From assembly GCA_001839685.1 (NCBI GenBank), contig MLAK01001154.1, positions 1 to 29,469 on the forward strand: DNA of 29,469 bases, in the 5' to 3' direction. Source of the DNA: Tritrichomonas foetus. Lineage: Eukaryota > Parabasalia > Tritrichomonadida > Tritrichomonadidae. Positions 1-9,578 of the stretch are shown here, piece by piece; position 1 is the stretch's first letter; the number at the start of each line of letters is the position of its first letter. The notes beneath the pieces are model-generated. The model saw nothing but the letters and a program-made list of their open reading frames with translations, made no database searches and was not told where the DNA came from. The translations under genes and the position numbers were made by a program.

Positions 1-86
1 TGTGTTGTTAGTAATATCGACTGGTTGATACCAGAAGATGATGATATGGAAAAACTAATACACTATTTTGCTTCCATATGCTATTG
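1..86 (+). other. Partial coding scrap, left of artefact junction
   Basis: Frame 1 is open from the first base and encodes about 28 residues, ending at or near a TGA that overlaps the adapter-like junction at 87. The peptide is acidic in the middle (PEDDDME) and I do not recognise its family. Because it abuts a Nextera mosaic end, it probably comes from a different genomic place than the sequence to its right. It could also be non-coding, since 86 bases is too short to decide. Confidence 0.25.
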
Positions 87-111
87 ACATCTAGATGTGT
101 ATAAGAGACAG
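87..111 (+). other. Nextera transposon mosaic-end remnant (artefact)
   Basis: Bases 93-111 are identical to the 19-bp mosaic end used in Tn5-based Nextera libraries (AGATGTGTATAAGAGACAG). Bases 87-92 (ACATCT) match the end of its reverse complement, so the site looks like two mosaic ends joined head to head with the left one trimmed. This is a library or assembly artefact, and the contig is probably chimeric here. Confidence 0.93.
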
Positions 112-161
112 GTGTATGTCATTAGTGATGGTGGTAGTGTATGTCATTAGTGATGGTGGTA
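112..161. repeat. Two perfect 25-bp tandem copies
   Basis: The unit beginning GTGTATGTCATTAGTGATGG at 112-136 is repeated exactly at 137-161 and followed by a GT-rich tail (162-175). It lies directly beside the adapter remnant, so it may be a natural minisatellite or an assembly duplication. Confidence 0.85.
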
Positions 162-177
162 GTGTGTGTGGTAGGAC

Positions 178-232
178 AAAGGTTTATGGGGTGGTCCCAC
201 AAAATCTTTGGGGGACCACTTTGTAAACCTTT
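178..232. repeat. Long inverted repeat / hairpin, 21-bp arms
   Basis: The left arm at 178-198 and the right arm at 212-232 are reverse complements except for four consecutive positions. There the left arm has TGGG and the right has TTTG. In RNA these four would all be T-G or G-T wobble pairs, so the 21-bp stem would be fully paired around a 13-nt loop. It lies about 270 bp upstream of the BEACH gene start. It could be an RNA hairpin or a minute transposon derivative. Confidence 0.7.
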
Positions 233-499
233 CATATAGGAGGCGAATTGTTGACAATATTTTTGCCTTAACCGTTTTATGATTCAAATTGTTGTAATTA
301 TTTATCATCAAAACAAAACAAAACCAAAATCATCGACACAATCATGATCGCTGGATAATTTTCACTTAATTTAGGTAGAGAAACCAAATTTTTTCACATC
401 ACAACTCTACAATACCTCAATTGTATGTCAAATATATAATTCAATAGATGTTTTTTTGACAATTAAACTTTTGTGACAAAATTTTTACCTACTGAAAAA

Positions 500-3400
500 A
501 TGCTTGATGAGGATAATTTGCGCATAACAAAAGACATTACAAAAGTAACACCGAGCAAACTTCTTATTCAAGAAATATTGACTATCTTTTCGATGCCTGC
601 TTTGCCATCATCATCGATTTGTACTAACGATCAAATTCTAACACGAAACATTTTATCGACGAAACCGGAAGAAGAAGCTTTGACAAGCGCCGCGATTCTT
701 CTTAATTTCCAAGCCTCTTTATTCATCGATACCGACAATACCAATTTGAATGAAATTTTACGAAAAATGATTGCTTTTGGATTTTTTGCACCACAAATTT
801 ATCACACCGATAATTTTTCAAGCGAAGTACAAAAGTTAATTCAGTACGTTTCAAATCATTTGAAAAATTCTACATTAAATATTTCCCAATGTTCAGCAGC
901 AACAGCTTTTCTTCTTTCTTCAATATCACCTTATGCATCTTTAGTTTTTAAAAATGTTCTTGATTTACAAAATGTGATGGATATTTATTTAACCAAAAAA
1001 GTCATAAATGATTTGGTTATTCCTTTGTTTTTTGATTTCTTTTTATCCGTATTTTTGTCATTAACACTTGATAAAGAAATTGATCAGAAAGAATTTGAAA
1101 TTTTTTCGAATTTGATGAAAATCATGGCATCAACAATCATGACAAATATTTCATTCAATTTCGATTATGTTTCTTTAACTGAAAAATTATTGGAATATAT
1201 ATCAAATCACTTTTTGTTATTACCCACGAGAATTGAATTATTTAATTTGTTAATTAGTTTGAGTACCAAATTTGAAGCCACATCAACCATTTTGGTCGAT
1301 CCATCTCGTGCTGAAAAAGTTTCCATTTTCATTGCTGACTACATTAAAAGTGTCGATTTTCAATATGATTTGAAACCAGGTTTAGAGCCAATAGACTTGA
1401 ATAAATCCACTTACAAAATCGAAAAATTCCTTGAACCGCTGGATAAAGATTTTGAATATATACATCGGCCAAGTGCAGCAATATGTAGTGGTATTAGTGA
1501 ACCATCTGAAATAGAGCCTCTTAAGAAATTACAACCAATATCAATTTTAAATCAAATGATTTCCAACTTATGTCGTTCAATCAAAGTTCAAAAATTATCG
1601 CAAAATCATATTCGATTTCTAACCGCCTTTTTACGAAATGATGGTATAAAAGTACCAATTGGGGCATTTTTCATTGATTCTTGGGTTTCTAATTTCTTTA
1701 AATGCGATTCTGTTTCAATATCTGAATATCTCCATACCTGCAAATATTATCAAGCAGCTTTAGAATTCGCATTTCTAACTTATGATGATGAATATTTACG
1801 ACAGTACATTAAATCCTTGTATTTATGGATTTCAGCGAATTATTCCAAAGAGAGCTCCTTTATAATTGATTTGATTAATGTTTTACAAAATACATTCATG
1901 TTATCATGTGCTAATCAAGATTTATGTGATTTATTACTTAAAATTGCTGTCATGAATATTTCAAGTTTCTTAAATGCGTGTAAAATCTCGAACTTCCATT
2001 TGTATATGGTTGGTGATTTAGATTTCTATACAAATACACTTCATTTCCAAGAAAATAGTCTTTCTGAAGAACAAAAGAAACGTATAATAGAAAATTATTA
2101 TATAATACTTCAATTTCTTTCTGATCTTGGAAATGATCGAGATCTCTTTAATTATCTGTTTTCGAATTCAGAATATGCAGATGCAGTTCTTAATCAATTT
2201 TTCTGTAGTTCTACTGCTAATTTTGCATATACGCAAATTTCACGTGTAATTGAGTATTCCAATGTAACAAGTGATAGAGTGTCACCAGCAGTACGAATGA
2301 TCTTTAAATTCTTTGCAACCAAATTATTCAAAACACCAGGTATGCCTGCAAATGTTTTAAATTATGTCATAAAATTTTGTATTTTAGCATTCGATAAAAT
2401 TCCGAACCAAGCTGGTTTAATGTTTAAAGAATCTAGGTTTATGGCAATTCTAGTAAATTTCACAATTGATAATAATTTGTTCGATTCAGTTGAAGTTATT
2501 TTGGATCTTTTCGTTAAAATATCAATGAAGAAGTGTAACTATTCACCTAATATTGAGCTTTTCTTAAAACTTAGTCCATTAATTAAAAGTCATGAAGATA
2601 TGTCTCTTGTTGATTATCTCCTTAAAATTATTTTTAATGATGAATTGAAGATGACACAACCAAGAAAAATTGTAAATCCAGGACCTCTTTCCCTTCTTTT
2701 CCAAATCTTCAAAAGTGACAAAGAAAAATTTGTTGATTATTTAACATTTGTTCAAAAATGCTTTGATTTTTCAATGTTTGAAGCAGTACAAACCGACTTT
2801 CCTTCACAATTAATCTTATTCCTATCTGAATATCGATATAAAACAGAAAAAGATGAATTGTTTGATTTAGTTTTGAACTTTTTGAAAGATATGATGACGC
2901 TTTCAGTTACTTCAAAAGACCTTCTTCATTTCTTCCAATTATTTACATCAACAAAAGATAATGTTCGACCATTTTTCACTGGTGATTTAATAAAAACTTT
3001 AATTACAGTCCTTCAAAGCCATCAAGAAACAGCACGTTCATTCTTTTCTTTGGATGGAAAAGGTTCAATTGTTCTTCCTATAATTAGTGCAGAATCATTA
3101 GCAAATGTTTTTTCTGTAGTTTTAAGAATAGAAATTCTTGATCGCTGCGGATCAATAATCAGTTTCACCAATATGAATACCAATGAATTCATTCAACTTG
3201 AATTCACTGAAGATAAATTCCTTCGATTAAATGGAATTCCATTTGAAGAGACTTTCAAAACAGGAAAATGGGTAACTATTGAATTAATATGTACAGGCAC
3301 TGAATATATCGTTAAAGAAGACAAAGAAGAAAAAATTAGATTAGAAAAAAATAAAAACTCACTTAAAACAGATCTGATTCAAAATATGATTGCTAAGAAT

Positions 3401-6400
3401 TTAAAAGCAAATATTGAATACATTCAAATGACATCAAATAAGAATAAAGTTTTTGAATTTCATGCAGAATCATTCTGCAATAGTTATGCAGTTGATGATG
3501 ACCAAGTTGCCAAAGTTAATGGTACAATTTTCCATCTTCCATCACCACTTCGTACTGTTTTTACTTCGATTGGAGGTATTTCAGTTTGTTTACCACTTCT
3601 TGCACAAATTGAACAGCCAACCAATGCTACAAATCCAAATTCGAATGAAAATCTTCTTGAACTTGTTCTTCAACTCTTCTTCGAACTCTTTAAGAATTCA
3701 AGACAACAACAAAGCGATTTCTGCGCTGCTGATGGATTTAAACTATTTTCTGAATTATTAACTTTAATATCTATTGATAAATTCACACCAAATGTGTTCA
3801 AACTTATCATTAACATTTTCACGATAATTTTAGATAAAGATCTTCTTGTTCAAATGACAGAATCAATTATTTTTGATTTCGGTACATGGGTTTATGTTTC
3901 TGATGTTGATAAATATTTTTATGAACAAATTTTTCCATTGATGATCAAATATATACAAAATTATCCAAGCTTAAAGTCGGTAACAAATATCAAAAATGTT
4001 CTCTTTTTGTTCCGTTGCCATTTATACACATCCAATAATAATGATCCATCAATCTGTTTATCTCAAAGTCAAAAAACTACTTTAGATGGTCGTGTTATTG
4101 CTGAAAGACCAAAACTTATTAAAAACCTAAGAGATAAAGTAATGAATTTTATTGTTGAATTAAGCAAAGAAAGTTTCACCGATGAAGATTTCAATACTTT
4201 ATTATTCTTATGCTTTGATCAATCTGATTTTATTATACAAAAAAAGAGTCAAACTATCTTAAATAAAATTGTTAGCCATAATGATAATAAACACATTGTT
4301 AAATATGTATCGAAATTACCATACAAAGACATCATTGAAGGTCTTAGTAAAGAAAAGAAATTCCCATTAGAACTCGTTGGCCTGATTAATGCAATAATAT
4401 CCAGCAATTATAAGATATATTCTGCAAAGCAAATCATTGCAAAAGTACTAAAAGAATTTGATCCATCATATTCTGAACAAAAGCATTTAACATTCTATCT
4501 TAAATTAACAAATGATCTTGCAATTCCGCTTTATTTATATTCACTTACTCATACACAAGATACATCCAATTTCGTTCAATCATATAAGCATCTTCTTGCC
4601 AAAATCACGGATAAAGATTTTATAGAAAATGAAGAATTGTTCATTATCTTCTTGTTGCATTGTTTCCTGGATAAACAAAGGTATGGATCATTCTATGATG
4701 ATTTAATCCGAGCGACAATCGATATGTGGACTAAGGTTCCGAAAGATCCTTTAGTTTTCTTACAAAACTTGATTGATACTATTGGATTTCGAACGAATAG
4801 AGATTTTGCTGATTTCTTACGTCAAATATTCATGTATGCGGTTTTTACTGATTTCCCATCAAGCACAACAGGATCCATTGCACATACTCTGTTCAAATTC
4901 TTATTTGAAATCCCAACGTATGATGGTTATTCATCATTGTTTAGTTTCCCACAACCAAATAAACCAATGTCCTTCCTTGAGCTTTTTAATATTATTAATA
5001 CTAATGATATTAATGGTTATAATGATCCATCAGCCACTTCGAATTTCGTTCCAGTTTATCATTTTGGTATAAGAGTTAATGATAATGGACAATGGGTTGA
5101 TCTAGAACTTGCTAACTTATTCTGTGAGAAGTTTTTGACAAATAACAGCATTCCTAATATTGAAGAAGCTGCATACATTGTTGGTTATGGCTTGATTGAG
5201 AAAGTATTCATTAAACATGCTGAAAAAATAATGAAAGCATTGAAGCTCAAAGATAGTTCAGAGACATTATCACAATCACGTAAAAATGCATTAGTTATAA
5301 TATTTGGATGCATTTCACGGCAGTTACTTCAAGGTTCAAATATTTATAATGATCTTCATGACAAAGTATTTCTACCTAATTTATCATTCCTTAGCCATGA
5401 AATTTTCCTTGTTGTTAAAAAGCAGCAAAATGATGATAATGAACAAACACCAGTAAATTATTTCATGACTAATTTTGCAGTTAAACTTGCAAAGCTTGAA
5501 GAAGAATTTGAAATTAAAATCTGTTCACCAACCATTCCACGCGAATTCTATAAAATATTTGGAGATTCTACACCAATTGAAAATCATGGTGCATTGCAAT
5601 TAAATCTTGATCAATATCGTACAAGTTTATCTAACTATACAATTTTCCAGAAGAAAGTCAAGTTGCAATCAATGAAACGATATAAGCAACTTTTCTCACA
5701 ACTTTCATCTGATAATGGCCCGTGGATGACGCCTGAAGCACCACCAGTTCTTCATTATAAACATGATAATAATATGACTCGTTCAAGACTTGTACCAAAC
5801 TTGAAATTCAACAGCCATCAAGATGCAAGCTTAGCCAGAGATCTTGGAAGCTATGAAAATGCACAAGCTGTAATTCAAGAACAGATTGCCAAACTGAAGT
5901 TGAAAACATTTGCAACTGATTTTAATTTAATTGATTTTGATAATATTGAAGATGAAAAAGATGAAAAGAAAGTAACAAGTGATAAAGATTTAATAATTTG
6001 TCAATCACAATTAATAACGCCTCGAAAACTACATAGTGGTGAGCTCAATTTGACAAAGAAAGCTATTTACTTTGATTCTAATTCGAAGTTTGTCAAAATT
6101 TCATTGAAAAAGATTAAGAAAATCCTCTTAAGAAGATATTTGATGGTTGATACAGCAATAGAAATCTTCACAACTTATTCTAAAGTTTATTTCGTGAATT
6201 TCTTTAATGATCAAGAACGATCCAAATTCTTGAATAAATTATCAACGTTGAAGATTTCAAACATTAAATTCATCCAAAAGAGATGGGATGATATTAAACC
6301 AATATTAAAGCGAATACAAAAGAAATGGCAAGATGGATTAATTTCAAACTTCGAATACATAATGAAAATTAACATTCTAGCTGGCCGTTCATTTAATGAT

Positions 6401-8059
6401 TTATCGCAATATCCTGTTTATCCATGGGTTATTAAAGAATATAATACTGACACGATTGATTTGAATAATCCAGAAATATACCGAGATTTATCAAAACCAG
6501 TTGGTGCACTTGGCAAAGAAAGACTCGAACTTATGCGTGAAAGAATGGAAGCTGGAATCGGTGAAGATACCAAATATCTCTATGGTGCTTTGTATTCATC
6601 ACCAGCTGTTGTAATTGGATATTTAATTAGAATGGAGCCATTTACTTCTTTACATGTTCAATTACAAAGCAATAGATTTGATGTCGCTGATAGACTTTTT
6701 GTTTCAATTCCTTCAGCATATGAAAGTGTAACAACTACACAGATGGACTTTCGAGAACTGATTCCTGAATTCTTCTTGATTCCTGATTTCTTAAATAATG
6801 TTGATAATTTTGATTTAGGAACTTTGGCAACTTCCAAAGAAAAGGTTGATAATGTAAAATTACCAAAATGGGCTAAAGATCCACGACAATTTATTGAAAT
6901 CAACAAACGTGCACTTGAATCCGATTATGTAACTGAACATCTTCATCTTTGGCTTGATCTTTTATTTGGACCACATAGTCGTGCACCGTTAAATGTTGAA
7001 GTAGATAATGTTTTCTCACCTGGATTCTATGAAACCGCTTTAGAAGGTGCCGATGAAGCACAAACCACATATTTAAAGGAATATGCAGCATGCTTTGGCT
7101 GCGCCTGTTATAAAATTTTCGATGATTTCCCTGAACCATACAATGGATTAAGAAGAAGATCTTCACTTGGTAATCCTAAAACAAATTATCAAGTTACTGA
7201 TTTTGGAAAGCCCTTAATTTGGCTCACATGCGATAAAAACAGTATTGTAGCAATTTCAAGTGATTTACAATTCGCTCTAAATGATGTTAAAAGTAAATTC
7301 CATTGTAGAATTCCTCAACAACTGGAGAAAATACCCCCAATTGTTTCTGTTTCTGGAAGAATTGTTGCTATTAGTACCAAATGGGCTTCAAAAGTTCAAA
7401 TTTATGAAATCTCTAGAAATGGAACGTATGAACTCTTAAACAAACCATCTAAATTAAGTCAAAACACGATAACTGCCCTTTCTGTTTCACAGCATTACAT
7501 TGCAACTGCATTTGCTGATAATACATTACGTGTATTTAAGAACAACAATATGAAGCAAGTTGCTTTCCTTTCAAAACATTCATATCCAATATCATTCGCG
7601 AAAATTTGTGAAGAACTTGGAAATGTGTACACAATATCCAATGATGGCTTCATTTCATCAATTTCGTTGAATGGTGGTAGATATTTGAAAGGTACTGATG
7701 CTGGATTTTCCGAACCAACACTTTTCACAGTGTCTCGAAGTGGTTTCGTGATTATTGCATTCAATGGACCAGATTCGTGCAATGTTGTTGTTTTGGACCA
7801 AAACTTAGAGAGTTTGCAAAGTGTTCTACTTGAAACTGCAATTGAAGCATGGACACCTGCTGAAATTTGTGGTGATGAACTTCTTCTCATTTCTAGTAAG
7901 AATGTTGGTGGTATTGTTGCATACCGGTTGCCATTCCTTGAACATGTGAGAGACTACCACACAAAGGTACAAGTTACAGCAATTACATTTAAGAGAAAAC
8001 CAATTCCAAGAATAGTAATCGGAACTGGTGATGGAACAGTTGCTGAAGTTGATATTTAA
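500..8059 (+). CDS. Giant BEACH-WD40 protein (LYST/LRBA/neurobeachin type)
   Basis: This encodes 2519 residues from the first in-frame ATG. The reading frame is open a little further upstream (to a GTG at 473), but no ATG lies there and a stop precedes it. Residues 1-840 look like an alpha-helical solenoid. About 850-980 resemble a concanavalin-A-like sandwich (hydrophobic strands with a GKWVTIEL-like element). A PH-BEACH-like domain starts near 1830. The BEACH domain spans about 1918-2163, with the hallmark WQ.G.ISNFEY from 1943, AGRSFNDL.QYP just after, YRDLSKP.GA from about 1994, and Y.TEHLH.W.DL.FG near 2143. Degenerate WD40 repeats fill about 2235-2519. The order ConA-like, PH, BEACH, WD40 is that of LYST, LRBA and neurobeachin, which act as scaffolds in vesicle and lysosome-related organelle traffic and membrane fission. 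BEACH proteins are expanded in protists, so a one-to-one orthologue cannot be named. The gene is intact and without introns, and ends in TAA. Confidence 0.96.
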   Translation: MLDEDNLRITKDITKVTPSKLLIQEILTIFSMPALPSSSICTNDQILTRNILSTKPEEEALTSAAILLNFQASLFIDTDNTNLNEILRKMIAFGFFAPQIYHTDNFSSEVQKLIQYVSNHLKNSTLNISQCSAATAFLLSSISPYASLVFKNVLDLQNVMDIYLTKKVINDLVIPLFFDFFLSVFLSLTLDKEIDQKEFEIFSNLMKIMASTIMTNISFNFDYVSLTEKLLEYISNHFLLLPTRIELFNLLISLSTKFEATSTILVDPSRAEKVSIFIADYIKSVDFQYDLKPGLEPIDLNKSTYKIEKFLEPLDKDFEYIHRPSAAICSGISEPSEIEPLKKLQPISILNQMISNLCRSIKVQKLSQNHIRFLTAFLRNDGIKVPIGAFFIDSWVSNFFKCDSVSISEYLHTCKYYQAALEFAFLTYDDEYLRQYIKSLYLWISANYSKESSFIIDLINVLQNTFMLSCANQDLCDLLLKIAVMNISSFLNACKISNFHLYMVGDLDFYTNTLHFQENSLSEEQKKRIIENYYIILQFLSDLGNDRDLFNYLFSNSEYADAVLNQFFCSSTANFAYTQISRVIEYSNVTSDRVSPAVRMIFKFFATKLFKTPGMPANVLNYVIKFCILAFDKIPNQAGLMFKESRFMAILVNFTIDNNLFDSVEVILDLFVKISMKKCNYSPNIELFLKLSPLIKSHEDMSLVDYLLKIIFNDELKMTQPRKIVNPGPLSLLFQIFKSDKEKFVDYLTFVQKCFDFSMFEAVQTDFPSQLILFLSEYRYKTEKDELFDLVLNFLKDMMTLSVTSKDLLHFFQLFTSTKDNVRPFFTGDLIKTLITVLQSHQETARSFFSLDGKGSIVLPIISAESLANVFSVVLRIEILDRCGSIISFTNMNTNEFIQLEFTEDKFLRLNGIPFEETFKTGKWVTIELICTGTEYIVKEDKEEKIRLEKNKNSLKTDLIQNMIAKNLKANIEYIQMTSNKNKVFEFHAESFCNSYAVDDDQVAKVNGTIFHLPSPLRTVFTSIGGISVCLPLLAQIEQPTNATNPNSNENLLELVLQLFFELFKNSRQQQSDFCAADGFKLFSELLTLISIDKFTPNVFKLIINIFTIILDKDLLVQMTESIIFDFGTWVYVSDVDKYFYEQIFPLMIKYIQNYPSLKSVTNIKNVLFLFRCHLYTSNNNDPSICLSQSQKTTLDGRVIAERPKLIKNLRDKVMNFIVELSKESFTDEDFNTLLFLCFDQSDFIIQKKSQTILNKIVSHNDNKHIVKYVSKLPYKDIIEGLSKEKKFPLELVGLINAIISSNYKIYSAKQIIAKVLKEFDPSYSEQKHLTFYLKLTNDLAIPLYLYSLTHTQDTSNFVQSYKHLLAKITDKDFIENEELFIIFLLHCFLDKQRYGSFYDDLIRATIDMWTKVPKDPLVFLQNLIDTIGFRTNRDFADFLRQIFMYAVFTDFPSSTTGSIAHTLFKFLFEIPTYDGYSSLFSFPQPNKPMSFLELFNIINTNDINGYNDPSATSNFVPVYHFGIRVNDNGQWVDLELANLFCEKFLTNNSIPNIEEAAYIVGYGLIEKVFIKHAEKIMKALKLKDSSETLSQSRKNALVIIFGCISRQLLQGSNIYNDLHDKVFLPNLSFLSHEIFLVVKKQQNDDNEQTPVNYFMTNFAVKLAKLEEEFEIKICSPTIPREFYKIFGDSTPIENHGALQLNLDQYRTSLSNYTIFQKKVKLQSMKRYKQLFSQLSSDNGPWMTPEAPPVLHYKHDNNMTRSRLVPNLKFNSHQDASLARDLGSYENAQAVIQEQIAKLKLKTFATDFNLIDFDNIEDEKDEKKVTSDKDLIICQSQLITPRKLHSGELNLTKKAIYFDSNSKFVKISLKKIKKILLRRYLMVDTAIEIFTTYSKVYFVNFFNDQERSKFLNKLSTLKISNIKFIQKRWDDIKPILKRIQKKWQDGLISNFEYIMKINILAGRSFNDLSQYPVYPWVIKEYNTDTIDLNNPEIYRDLSKPVGALGKERLELMRERMEAGIGEDTKYLYGALYSSPAVVIGYLIRMEPFTSLHVQLQSNRFDVADRLFVSIPSAYESVTTTQMDFRELIPEFFLIPDFLNNVDNFDLGTLATSKEKVDNVKLPKWAKDPRQFIEINKRALESDYVTEHLHLWLDLLFGPHSRAPLNVEVDNVFSPGFYETALEGADEAQTTYLKEYAACFGCACYKIFDDFPEPYNGLRRRSSLGNPKTNYQVTDFGKPLIWLTCDKNSIVAISSDLQFALNDVKSKFHCRIPQQLEKIPPIVSVSGRIVAISTKWASKVQIYEISRNGTYELLNKPSKLSQNTITALSVSQHYIATAFADNTLRVFKNNNMKQVAFLSKHSYPISFAKICEELGNVYTISNDGFISSISLNGGRYLKGTDAGFSEPTLFTVSRSGFVIIAFNGPDSCNVVVLDQNLESLQSVLLETAIEAWTPAEICGDELLLISSKNVGGIVAYRLPFLEHVRDYHTKVQVTAITFKRKPIPRIVIGTGDGTVAEVDI

Positions 8060-8422
8060 TCACCATCTTGACAATTGGATTGCTTACAATGAAAAACTTG
8101 AATAATCTTCACTAAATATGAAGCTCACGGTTAATCTTTGATGATTTTACATTTTACTTTTTACTTTTACATTTTAATTCTTGTTCATTTTCAACTGAGA
8201 CTTTTTTCACCAAGAGCAGATGCATTTTTTCAGATTCTTGAAGCTCAGAACAAAATTCGACGATTTAAAAACAAAATCTAATTCAAGTAAAAAGATAATT
8301 TCATTTATTCAAACATATTCTTCTATATTTTCTTGACTATTCATCATCAAAACAATTATATTTTTTGAGTTTTGTTTCTTCTAGACATACCTTTGTTTTT
8401 CATTTCTTTTGTTTTGTTAAGC
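8060..8422. other. Intergenic between convergent genes
   Basis: This is the 3' flank of both the BEACH gene and the sirtuin. The sequence is AT-rich with T-runs and a repeated TTTTAC motif at about 8145-8172. No coding sequence or RNA gene is seen. Confidence 0.6.
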
Positions 8423-9313
8423 TTAAGCTTTCGACCATTTTTCAAGCACCAAATTATTAAAATCAACATCAGGAACGAGTTCCTGGCCAATCTCCTTGAA
8501 AATACTGTCAGCGGTTCCTTGGAGTTGAACATTCACAAGCCCGTCGGCTGGAGTTGGAGTAAGATTAATCTCCACTAGAATTGATCCATTTCTTTTTGCT
8601 TCACTCGCCATTGATAGAACAGGATCAACTGTACAATGAGTTCCAACGAGGACGAGAACATCACATTGCATGATTGCAATTGAGGCTTCTGCACGTTTAT
8701 CTTTGTCAATCACATCACCAAAAAATGCAACGGGCGGTTTTAATATAGAATGACAATAGTCACATGTTGGACATTCGCCGCTTTGCAAAATTGCCAAATT
8801 ATCGACTGGTTTTTTCTGATGGCATTTTTCACAAATTCCATAATCACTGACAGCGCCGTGCAATTCAACAACTTTATTTTGATTCGCATTTGAACTCACG
8901 TCATTTTGGAAGCCATGAAGACCATCAATATTTTGGGTGATCACTTTCGATACAAATTCCTTTTCTATCAAATAATGGATGACGTGGTGGGCGAGAGAAG
9001 GATGTAAAATGTTGGATACTTGAAGATTTCGAATATTTGAAAGCAATTTCCAGGACGGCTTTGGATTTTCATAAAAATAATTTTTCGCGAGAATTGGCGG
9101 GGAAAAGGCTTCCCAAAGACCGCTGTTATTGTTTGAACGAAATGTGGGTAACTGGTGGGCGCTAATTCCTGCTCCAGTGACGATAACTATACGACCCTTA
9201 TATCGCTTGAAAAGGTCGATGACGCAACGAACTGAGTTATCGGTTTCTGGAAGCATGCCAATATCGGTATCTTTGATGTCTATATCGATTCCAGTGCTGA
9301 AAAATCCACCCAT
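8423..9313 (-). CDS. Sir2-family NAD-dependent protein deacylase
   Basis: This 296-residue sirtuin removes acyl groups from lysine using NAD. The Rossmann-fold motif GAGIS is at 47-51, the substrate/NAD loop ends in FRS (58-60), QNID is at 127-130, and the catalytic histidine is H152 in an HGA context. A zinc-ribbon Cys set is C161/C164 with C181/C184 (C187 is an alternative). A KPPVAFFGD stretch is at 192-200. Two positions are unusual: the usual P.DFRS is PTFRS (residues 56-60), and the usual GTS is GTH at 224-226. The protein begins MGGFFS, which fits the N-myristoylation pattern (Gly2, Ser6), so membrane attachment is plausible. About 45 residues precede the catalytic core. The start is the ATG at 9313, with an initiator-like TCATC 10 nt upstream. 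The gene is convergent with the BEACH gene and seems unrelated to it. The target acyl type is unknown. Confidence 0.95.
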   Translation of the reverse strand: MGGFFSTGIDIDIKDTDIGMLPETDNSVRCVIDLFKRYKGRIVIVTGAGISAHQLPTFRSNNNSGLWEAFSPPILAKNYFYENPKPSWKLLSNIRNLQVSNILHPSLAHHVIHYLIEKEFVSKVITQNIDGLHGFQNDVSSNANQNKVVELHGAVSDYGICEKCHQKKPVDNLAILQSGECPTCDYCHSILKPPVAFFGDVIDKDKRAEASIAIMQCDVLVLVGTHCTVDPVLSMASEAKRNGSILVEINLTPTPADGLVNVQLQGTADSIFKEIGQELVPDVDFNNLVLEKWSKA

Positions 9314-9320
9314 CTGATCT

Positions 9321-9325
9321 GATGA
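9321..9325 (-). promoter_or_regulatory. Initiator-like TCATC before sirtuin
   Basis: On the minus strand TCATC lies with its A 10 nt upstream of the sirtuin ATG. It matches the trichomonad initiator TCA-pyrimidine-(A/T) except at the last base. Its position fits the very short 5' leaders of this group. Confidence 0.35.
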
Positions 9326-9556
9326 AACTTTTTGAAGCTATTGAACTTTTTGATAAGCTTGATGTCATTGAATAGTACGATCATTATTTTCAATAGCAAA
9401 ATTGATGAATTTGAAAATTTCTGAAGTAATAAGCCTTTTCGTATAAAAGTGACATTCTCGGAATTGCGTATATCGTCAAACGCGAATGAATGAATAAAAA
9501 ACAAAAATGAATGAATGAAACAATAAATTTTCTTTAGATTTAATGAAAACTTTTGA

Positions 9557-9578
9557 AATTCTGCAAATCCGCAGAATT
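9557..9578. repeat. Short perfect hairpin, 8-bp arms
   Basis: AATTCTGC (9557-9564) and GCAGAATT (9571-9578) are exact reverse complements around a 6-nt loop. It lies upstream of the sirtuin. The role is unknown and chance is possible. Confidence 0.6.

Noticed and set aside
473..499. Start of the BEACH gene at GTG 473
   Set aside because: Nuclear eukaryotic genes start at ATG; the first in-frame ATG is at 500.
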